Origin: JAFGTX01 sp942492225
GTDB taxonomy: Bacteria; Bacillota; Clostridia; Peptostreptococcales; Acidaminobacteraceae
Direction of reading: 5' to 3'
DNA length: 18,600 nucleotides
NCBI GenBank assembly: GCA_942492225.1
Contig: CALODS010000076.1
Span: 1-18,600, forward strand
The position numbers and the translations under genes were made by a program. Shown here piece by piece: positions 13,502 to 18,600 of this stretch. Numbering within the stretch: position 1 is the stretch's first letter; each line of letters opens with the position of its first letter. The notes under the pieces were generated by a model. That model did no database searches. It saw only the letters and a program-made list of their open reading frames with translations, and was not told the DNA's origin.

Positions 13502-14425
13502 ATGAAAGATACTCATGAACATCATCATGGACATGTTCATGGTGGTTCAAGTAATATTGGCTGGGCAGTTTTATTAAATATAATCATTACCGTCTCACAA
13601 ATAATTGGTGGAATTTGGTCAGGGAGTTTGGCGCTTCTCTCGGATGCAGCTCATAATTTTAGTGATGTAATTGCTTTATTGATTAGTTATTTTGCCAATC
13701 GATTGTCCCAAAAACCTTATTCGGATAAAAAGACATTTGGCTATAAACGCGCAGAGATAATTGCAACAATTATTAATGTTATTTCGATTATTGTGATTGC
13801 GATATTTATTTTTATTGAAGGTATTCAGCGTTGGGGTGTTGTTGTTGAAATAAATGGAAATGTTGTGATGTTGCTTGCGGGATTAAGTATTGTGGTTAAT
13901 GGCGGATCAGTATTACTTATAGCAAAAGAATCAAAAGATAATATTAATATGCGCTCGGCATATATACATCTTTTTTCTGATATGTTGACATCTATTGCTG
14001 TACTGCTATCTGGTGTAGCGGTTACTTATCTTAAATGGTATTGGCTAGACAGTGTCCTGTCGATAGCTATTGCAATTTATTTAGTGATGATTAGTATCCA
14101 ATTGTTGTTAGAGTCGCTGGGTGTGCTCATGCAATTTGCACCAAACAACTTTGAACCACAAGTGCTTTATGATGAAATTGTTAGGATAGAAGGTATTGTA
14201 GGAATTCACCATATGCATGCATGGAAACTTACGGACCAAGAATATCATTTTGAAGCACATATAGAGTTTTCCAATGATATTTTACTTTCAGAAGTTGGCG
14301 TTAAGTTGAGTGAGGTGCGTTCAATATGCAAAGAAAAAAAATTTAGTCACATAACATTGGAAGCAGAGTTTGCACCTAAACATAATAAATTGATGATAGG
14401 TTCAAATTGTGAGAATCATAAATAA
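13502..14425 (+). CDS. Cation diffusion facilitator, Zn2+/metal exporter (CzcD-like)
   Basis: The 307-residue protein has about six membrane helices and the CDF metal site: D48, H51 and D55 in SDAAHNFSD (TM2) and H156 and D160 in HLFSD (TM5). The His-rich N-terminus HEHHHGHVHGG (5-15) is typical of zinc-type members. A cytoplasmic C-terminal ferredoxin-like domain (about 212-300) includes IHHMHAWKLTDQEYHFEAHI. CDF transporters export divalent metals by proton antiport, usually as dimers. TM2/TM5 with His-Asp pairs favour Zn2+ (CzcD type), but Cd or Co is not excluded. ATG 13502 is used; AAGGGTGATC overlaps the alternative GTG 13493, which is therefore the ribosome site and not the start. No metal regulator is adjacent. 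Confidence 0.93.
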   Translation: MKDTHEHHHGHVHGGSSNIGWAVLLNIIITVSQIIGGIWSGSLALLSDAAHNFSDVIALLISYFANRLSQKPYSDKKTFGYKRAEIIATIINVISIIVIAIFIFIEGIQRWGVVVEINGNVVMLLAGLSIVVNGGSVLLIAKESKDNINMRSAYIHLFSDMLTSIAVLLSGVAVTYLKWYWLDSVLSIAIAIYLVMISIQLLLESLGVLMQFAPNNFEPQVLYDEIVRIEGIVGIHHMHAWKLTDQEYHFEAHIEFSNDILLSEVGVKLSEVRSICKEKKFSHITLEAEFAPKHNKLMIGSNCENHK

Positions 14426-14459
14426 TACGAATTCGTGTAAGGGATGCATTTCCATCTGA

Positions 14460-14465
14460 TATAAT
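14460..14465 (+). promoter_or_regulatory. Likely -10 box of the mechanosensitive channel pair
   Basis: A perfect TATAAT, 29 bases before the start codon. No good -35 at normal spacing. A 10-base palindrome ACGAATTCGT (14428-14437) lies near the expected -35 position. Confidence 0.4.
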
Positions 14466-14493
14466 AATACTATCAACTTGAAGGAGGATTTTT

Positions 14494-15741
14494 ATGCACG
14501 AATTTTTTTATGACCTTATTAAGCAATTAAAAATGAATTGGAGTAAGGAACTGATGGAAGTATTTTCATATGGTTTATCACTTATGGTGATTGTTTTTTT
14601 TGCCTTTATAATTTATAAATTCACACGGCACTATGTTATGCGTTTGGTTGAAAAAATGATAAAAAAATCAAAAAACACATTTGATGATTTATTATACGAG
14701 AAGAAAGTATTTGATGGACTTGTGACAATAGCACCAGCAATGATATTATATGTTTTTGCAGAATCTTTTGGACAATTTTCTCAGATTATTAGAGATATTG
14801 TTTACTCATATATTGATATCATTATTGTTATCTCTCTCTTTAGAGCGATTGATGCACTTGTACAATTTTACAATAAGTTTGCTTTTTCAAAAGGAAGACC
14901 AATAAAAGGTGTTATGCAAATCGTAAAAATTGTTATTGGATTTTTTGGAGCAGGTATAATTATTGTCATATTTTTTGGAAATGCAACGGCATCAGTTTTT
15001 GTGGGTAGCATTGGAGGATTGTCAGCAGTAATTTTATTGATTTTTAGAGATTCCATATTAGGTTTTGTAGCAGGAATTCAATTATCAACAGGGAAACTAC
15101 TAAGTGTTGGTGATTGGTTAGAGATGCCCAAGTATGGTGCTGATGGAGAAGTTATTGATATTTCTTTGACAAAAATAACCGTTCGAAATTGGGATAAAAC
15201 GTATACATCAGTCCCAGCACATAAATTTTTAGATGACTCTTTTAAAAATTGGCAAGGTATGTCAGAATCAGGTGGTAGACGTATTAAACGATCTATTCGC
15301 ATTGATATTAGTACCATTGGATTTTTATCACAAGAGCAAATTGATGCACTATCGAAGGTTGAATTGTTAGGGACGTATATAGAAGAGAAGATGGAAGAAT
15401 TATCATCATATAATGCATCAATTTTAAGTGACATATCAGTGGTTGCCAATGGAAGAAGGTTAACGAATATTGGCACACTAAGAGTGTACATTGAAGAATA
15501 TTTAAAGAAAAATCCCAACATATATACAGAAGGGTTTACCTTGATGGTGAGGCAACTTCCTCCTACAGAATCTGGAGTGCCTTTAGAAATTTATTGTTTT
15601 TCAAAAGATATTGCTTGGGTTAATTACGAGCGTATTCAAGCGGATATATTTGATCATATTTTTGCTGTGATTCCAATGTTTGGATTGAAAGTGTTCCAAC
15701 AACCTTCGGGTAATGATTTCAAAAAAACTTTTATTAGTTAA
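14494..15741 (+). CDS. ybdG: YbdG-type mechanosensitive channel (MscS superfamily)
   Basis: The 415 residues equal the length of E. coli YbdG. About five membrane helices are visible (about 25-43, 74-92, 102-122, 140-162, and the pore helix 167-200). The YbdG signature after the pore is clear: FRDSILGFVAG (184-194), GDWLEMPKYGADGEVIDISL (206-225), VRNWDKTYTSVP (230-241) and the strongly conserved DSFKNWQGMSESGGRRIKRS (248-267). YbdG (MscM) is a small-conductance channel that opens on membrane tension and is linked to osmotic adaptation. AAGGAGGA (14481-14488) precedes the ATG. The next gene starts 14 bases after the stop, so the two channels form one operon. The YbdG identity is firm; gating properties are inferred. 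Confidence 0.93.
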   Translation: MHEFFYDLIKQLKMNWSKELMEVFSYGLSLMVIVFFAFIIYKFTRHYVMRLVEKMIKKSKNTFDDLLYEKKVFDGLVTIAPAMILYVFAESFGQFSQIIRDIVYSYIDIIIVISLFRAIDALVQFYNKFAFSKGRPIKGVMQIVKIVIGFFGAGIIIVIFFGNATASVFVGSIGGLSAVILLIFRDSILGFVAGIQLSTGKLLSVGDWLEMPKYGADGEVIDISLTKITVRNWDKTYTSVPAHKFLDDSFKNWQGMSESGGRRIKRSIRIDISTIGFLSQEQIDALSKVELLGTYIEEKMEELSSYNASILSDISVVANGRRLTNIGTLRVYIEEYLKKNPNIYTEGFTLMVRQLPPTESGVPLEIYCFSKDIAWVNYERIQADIFDHIFAVIPMFGLKVFQQPSGNDFKKTFIS

Positions 15742-15755
15742 AAAAGGAGAACTAT

Positions 15756-16652
15756 ATGAATTTGGACCAAGCATTTATAATGATTCAAGATATGCCTTAT
15801 ATAAAACAAATTATTTTAACAGTCGCAGTGATTATTATTATTGGTTTAATTAGACGGTTGATTAACCGTTTATTACATTCATATATTGAAGATGGTCAAG
15901 TGTATCATCGATACAAAAGTATTTCCAATAGAACGAGCTTTGTGTTAGTAACGATATTTTTGTTACTAATTTGGTTAAAAACAGGGACTTCCCTAGGTAC
16001 GTTCTTTGGATTACTTTCAGCAGGTATTGCCATCGCATTAAAAGACTTATTGGCAAGCATTGCAGCTTGGTTATTTATTATAGCCCGTAAACCATTTGTT
16101 ATTGGTGATCGTATAGAAATTGGACAAGTTGCTGGTGATGTTGTTGATTTTAGGATATTTCAATTTACTATTATGGAGATTGGAAACTGGGTAGATGCTG
16201 ATCAAAGTACGGGACGTATTATTCATATACCAAATCATAAAATATTGACAGAGAACTTAGCTAATTACTCCGCCGGATTTGAACATATTTGGAACGAAAT
16301 TGAAGTGGTGATTACATTTGAAAGTAACCGAAAGAAAGCAAGAATATTATTAGATGACGTCTTAAACCACCATGCAGAAAAACATATTCACGAAGTGGAT
16401 AGAAAATTAAAACAGGCTTCAAAAAAATATCATATTCTGTATAAAAATTTGACACCTATTATTTATACTGAAGCGGTAGACCATGGTGTGAAAATGACTT
16501 TGCGGTATCTTTGTAAACCTAGATCGCGTCGAACAACTGTTGATGCAATTTGGCGTGATTTATTAGATCGGATAGATAACGAGCCTGAGGTAGAACTAGC
16601 ATATGCTACCCAACGGATCGTCATGCATACTGAAGACTTAAAGAAAAAATAA
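15756..16652 (+). CDS. Second MscS-family mechanosensitive channel
   Basis: The 298-residue protein has three predicted membrane segments: TM1 about 18-38, TM2 about 58-77 and pore helix about 80-110 with GLLSAGIAIALKDLLASIAAW. The MscS beta domain follows: RKPFVIGDRIEIGQVAGDVVDF (111-132) and IHIPNHKILTENLANYS (156-172). A C-terminal alpha/beta cage about 180-280 completes it, close to the 286 residues of E. coli MscS. Such channels vent solutes on hypo-osmotic shock. It is clearly not a copy of the upstream YbdG-type gene; the two share only the superfamily. AAGGAGA (15744-15750) precedes ATG 15756. The pore helix is Gly/Ala-rich as expected but less regular than in E. coli MscS. Confidence 0.92.
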   Translation: MNLDQAFIMIQDMPYIKQIILTVAVIIIIGLIRRLINRLLHSYIEDGQVYHRYKSISNRTSFVLVTIFLLLIWLKTGTSLGTFFGLLSAGIAIALKDLLASIAAWLFIIARKPFVIGDRIEIGQVAGDVVDFRIFQFTIMEIGNWVDADQSTGRIIHIPNHKILTENLANYSAGFEHIWNEIEVVITFESNRKKARILLDDVLNHHAEKHIHEVDRKLKQASKKYHILYKNLTPIIYTEAVDHGVKMTLRYLCKPRSRRTTVDAIWRDLLDRIDNEPEVELAYATQRIVMHTEDLKKK

Positions 16653-16663
16653 ATATTCTAAAA

Positions 16664-16696
16664 AACGCCCCATTTCATGATATGAAATAGGGCGTT
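16664..16696. terminator. Terminator between the channel pair and the trk operon
   Basis: AACGCCCCATTTCAT (16664-16678) pairs with ATGAAATAGGGCGTT (16682-16696), 15 bp with one C-A mismatch. On the minus strand the hairpin ends in TTTTTT (complement of 16659-16665), so it is mainly the trkH terminator; the plus-strand tail is poor in T but the stem may still block read-through. Confidence 0.8.
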
Positions 16697-16719
16697 ACTA
16701 CTTTAATTAATTAAAATTA

Positions 16720-18162
16720 CTATGAACGCCAGAACTTTGGTGAGAATAAAGCAATGACTGTAAATAATTCTAGACGACCAAGTAACATAAAGAAGGACAA
16801 TAATAATTTACTAGCATTACTAAATTCAGCATACGTATGGGTAGGTCCGACGAATCCAAACCCTGGACCAATATTACCTAAGGTAGCAGCAACAGCACTT
16901 GTAGCACCCATAAACCCAATGCCCTCTAACGAGATAATAATGGAGCCAAATATGAATATTAACATATAGAGCATAAAAAACCCTGCAATATTGAGGAGCG
17001 TGTCTTCTGAAACTGTTTGTTCACCAAATTTAACGGAAACGACAGCTCTTGGGTGTAATATTTTAGTTACTTCACGTCGAATCAATTTAATGAGTGCCAA
17101 GATTCGTATAACTTTGATCGACCCACCAGTTGATCCAGCAGACCCTCCTACAAACATAAGTAAGAAAAGAATACCTTGGGAAAAAGTAGACCACTGCTCA
17201 TAATCAAAAGTTGTATATCCAGTAGTAGTCATCAATGAAGTAACTTGGAATAAAGAATGTTTAAATGATTCGAACCAGTTGTTATAAACAGTACCATTGA
17301 CATTAAGAGTAATAGCGACAACAGCTACAGCGATAATACCAAGATAAAATCTTAGTTCACTATTTTTGAAAACCTCTCGCCATTTCCCCTTATACATATC
17401 GTAGTAAAGAGAAAAATTCATTCCCGACAGAATCATAAAAATAGAAATAACGATGGTGATATAGGAACTATTAAAAGCACCAACACTTGCGTTCTTAGTA
17501 GAGAAACCACCTGTTCCCAAAGTACCGAATGTGTGGACGGCAGATTCAAATGCGGTCATGCCACCTAACATTAATAATATAAATTCAATTAATGAAATAA
17601 TAATATATGCGGTGTATAAAATTTTTGCAGTATCTTTAATTCGAGGTGCAATTTTATCAGCAATAGGTCCTGGAGATTCAGCTTTAAAAACGTGAAATCC
17701 ACCAGCGCCCATTAGTGGCAAAACTGCAACTGCTACAACTAGAATACCCATACCACCTATCCAATGGGTGAAAGATCTCCAGAAGAGAATCCCCATGGGG
17801 AGAACTTCTATATCGGTAATAATTGTTGCACCTGTTGTTGTAAATCCAGATACAGTTTCAAAAAAAGCATCTACATAACTTGGAATAGCACCTGATAAGT
17901 AAAAAGGTAGCGCACCAAATAATGAAGCAAATATCCAGCCAAAGGTGACAATTGCAAGTCCATCTTTAGTTTTTATTTTGTTTTTAGGCATCGGTATTCG
18001 AGAAAATGCAAAACCTGTTAAGGTTGTTGCTGTGATACTAATAATGAAAGGCACAGTGTCGTATTGTCCATGCATCGCTGAAATTATAAGCGGTGCTAAC
18101 ATACCAAATGCAATAATTAAAAGTAAATAACCGAGCACTTTGAATATTATTCTATAATTCAT
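16720..18162 (-). CDS. trkH: TrkH/KtrB-family K+ uptake channel subunit
   Basis: This 480-residue membrane protein contains the four pore loops of the TrkH family with their filter glycines: SGFTTTGAT (105-113), TFGTLGTGGFS (211-221), SLMTTTGYTT (309-318) and TLGNIGPGFG (427-436). The GGSAGSTGGSIKVIR segment (339-353) is the conserved gate loop and lysine/arginine region. TrkH forms a K+-conducting dimer gated by the TrkA/KtrA ring. The length fits TrkH (about 480) rather than the shorter KtrB (about 440). Its ATG touches the TAG of trkA with no spacer (TAGATG), so translation is coupled; AAAGGACGGG lies before it. The gene converges on the mechanosensitive channels. Confidence 0.95.
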   Translation of the reverse strand: MNYRIIFKVLGYLLLIIAFGMLAPLIISAMHGQYDTVPFIISITATTLTGFAFSRIPMPKNKIKTKDGLAIVTFGWIFASLFGALPFYLSGAIPSYVDAFFETVSGFTTTGATIITDIEVLPMGILFWRSFTHWIGGMGILVVAVAVLPLMGAGGFHVFKAESPGPIADKIAPRIKDTAKILYTAYIIISLIEFILLMLGGMTAFESAVHTFGTLGTGGFSTKNASVGAFNSSYITIVISIFMILSGMNFSLYYDMYKGKWREVFKNSELRFYLGIIAVAVVAITLNVNGTVYNNWFESFKHSLFQVTSLMTTTGYTTFDYEQWSTFSQGILFLLMFVGGSAGSTGGSIKVIRILALIKLIRREVTKILHPRAVVSVKFGEQTVSEDTLLNIAGFFMLYMLIFIFGSIIISLEGIGFMGATSAVAATLGNIGPGFGFVGPTHTYAEFSNASKLLLSFFMLLGRLELFTVIALFSPKFWRS

Positions 18163-18600
18163 CTAACGCCCGTCCTTTAATCTAAAGAAGGTCTCAAGTG
18201 CAGGTACTTCGGATAATAACGAAAATACAACAATTCTATCTCCTGCTTGAATTTTAGAGTCTCCTGTAGGAATAATAACGTTGCCGTCATGAACAATTGC
18301 TGCAATGATAATACCTTTTGGCAAATTGATTGCTTTAATGGGTTTGTCTAAAACAGCAAGATTTTGAGCGGCAATAATTTCAGTTACTTCTGCTTGTCCA
18401 TCTAACAAAAGTGAGACTGAAACAACTCGACCCCCACGGATAAATTTTAAAATATCACTTGCAGTAATATTCACGGGATTTATCGCCATATCAATACCTA
18501 ATTTTTCAATGATATGCGCATAACTTTGACGAGAAATTTTGGCAATTACTTTACCAATATTTAATTGTTTTGCTCTTAGTGACATGAATAAATTTTCTTC
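18163..18600 (-). CDS. trkA: TrkA K+ uptake regulatory subunit, C-terminal part (truncated by window)
   Basis: The frame is open from the right edge (the five codons before the internal ATG at 18585 are in frame) for 145 codons to a TAG at 18165-18163. It shows the end of an RCK/TrkA_N domain (ENLFMSLRAKQLNIGKVIAKI, SYAHIIEKLGIDMAINP) and a TrkA_C domain (about the last 85 residues: EIIAAQNL, LPKGIIIAAIVHDGNVIIPTGDSKIQAGDRIVVF). TrkA binds nucleotides (NAD(H), ADP/ATP) and gates TrkH. TrkA_C domains of several Firmicutes bind cyclic-di-AMP; that is inference here. The N-terminal part lies outside. The ATG at 18585 is internal and not the start. Confidence 0.93.
   Translation of the reverse strand, partial: EENLFMSLRAKQLNIGKVIAKISRQSYAHIIEKLGIDMAINPVNITASDILKFIRGGRVVSVSLLLDGQAEVTEIIAAQNLAVLDKPIKAINLPKGIIIAAIVHDGNVIIPTGDSKIQAGDRIVVFSLLSEVPALETFFRLKDGR

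Noticed and set aside
14428..14437. ACGAATTCGT palindrome before ybdG as an operator
   Set aside because: A single 10-base palindrome with no second copy seen in the window; it could be chance.
15078..15521. A 147-codon open frame on the minus strand inside ybdG
   Set aside because: It lies wholly antisense to a gene whose protein matches the YbdG family throughout; no ribosome site or motif. Same for the 98-codon minus frame at 7485-7781 against the exonuclease.

Overview
The window looks like a chromosomal housekeeping/accessory stretch of a low-GC, probably strictly anaerobic Gram-positive bacterium of the class Clostridia. This rests on the strong A+T bias, Shine-Dalgarno sites of the GGAGG and GGTGAT kinds, short poly-T intrinsic terminators, and gene families common there: a flavodiiron oxygen reductase, a ProX-type tRNA editing protein, DUF1653, a CGGC-domain protein and a copper-amine-oxidase stalk protein. 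I cannot name the genus. No tRNA, rRNA, CRISPR array, insertion sequence, phage gene or integrase is visible.

Layout. (1) 1-291: the last 45 codons of an unrecognised gene, then three hairpins, the third a shared terminator with (2) an HD-GYP cyclic-di-GMP phosphodiesterase-like gene on the minus strand (289-1476). (3) A 325-base divergent intergenic region leads to a flavodiiron protein FprA gene (1802-2986), then a FUSC/aromatic-acid-exporter-like membrane protein (3183-4178). (4) A minus-strand operon, read from 6472 down to 4272, encodes a ProX-type prolyl-tRNA editing protein, a DUF47 (PhoU-like) protein and a PiT phosphate transporter. The Shine-Dalgarno sites of the second and third genes overlap the preceding stop codons. 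(5) Divergent from it is an HxlR-type regulator (start corrected to 6640) with a small GNAT-like gene. (6) From 7566 to 16652 come plus-strand genes, mostly single and separated by clear terminators: DEDDh exonuclease with DUF1653 protein, PhnA/YjdM zinc-ribbon protein, PAS-PAS-GAF-GGDEF diguanylate cyclase, SRPBCC-like protein, CGGC-domain protein, secreted stalk-domain protein, RimJ/L-like acetyltransferase, CDF zinc exporter, and two different MscS-family mechanosensitive channels in tandem (YbdG-type and a smaller one). (7) A minus-strand trkA-trkH potassium uptake operon converges on the channels; trkA runs off the right edge.

The clearest functional theme is the right end: two tension-gated channels beside a gated K+ uptake system, which together form an osmotic/turgor module. 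The left half holds oxygen/NO detoxification (FprA), phosphate uptake and translation quality control. The cyclic-di-GMP enzymes of opposite activity (HD-GYP and GGDEF) are about 7.5 kb apart and not co-transcribed.

I see no convincing undescribed multi-gene system. The best leads are the osmotic module, the ProX gene heading a phosphate operon, the HxlR promoter with two dyads, and the orphan stalk protein with a hairpin just before its ribosome site. Several starts have been moved to internal codons because a good Shine-Dalgarno sequence supports the internal codon and not the longest reading frame.
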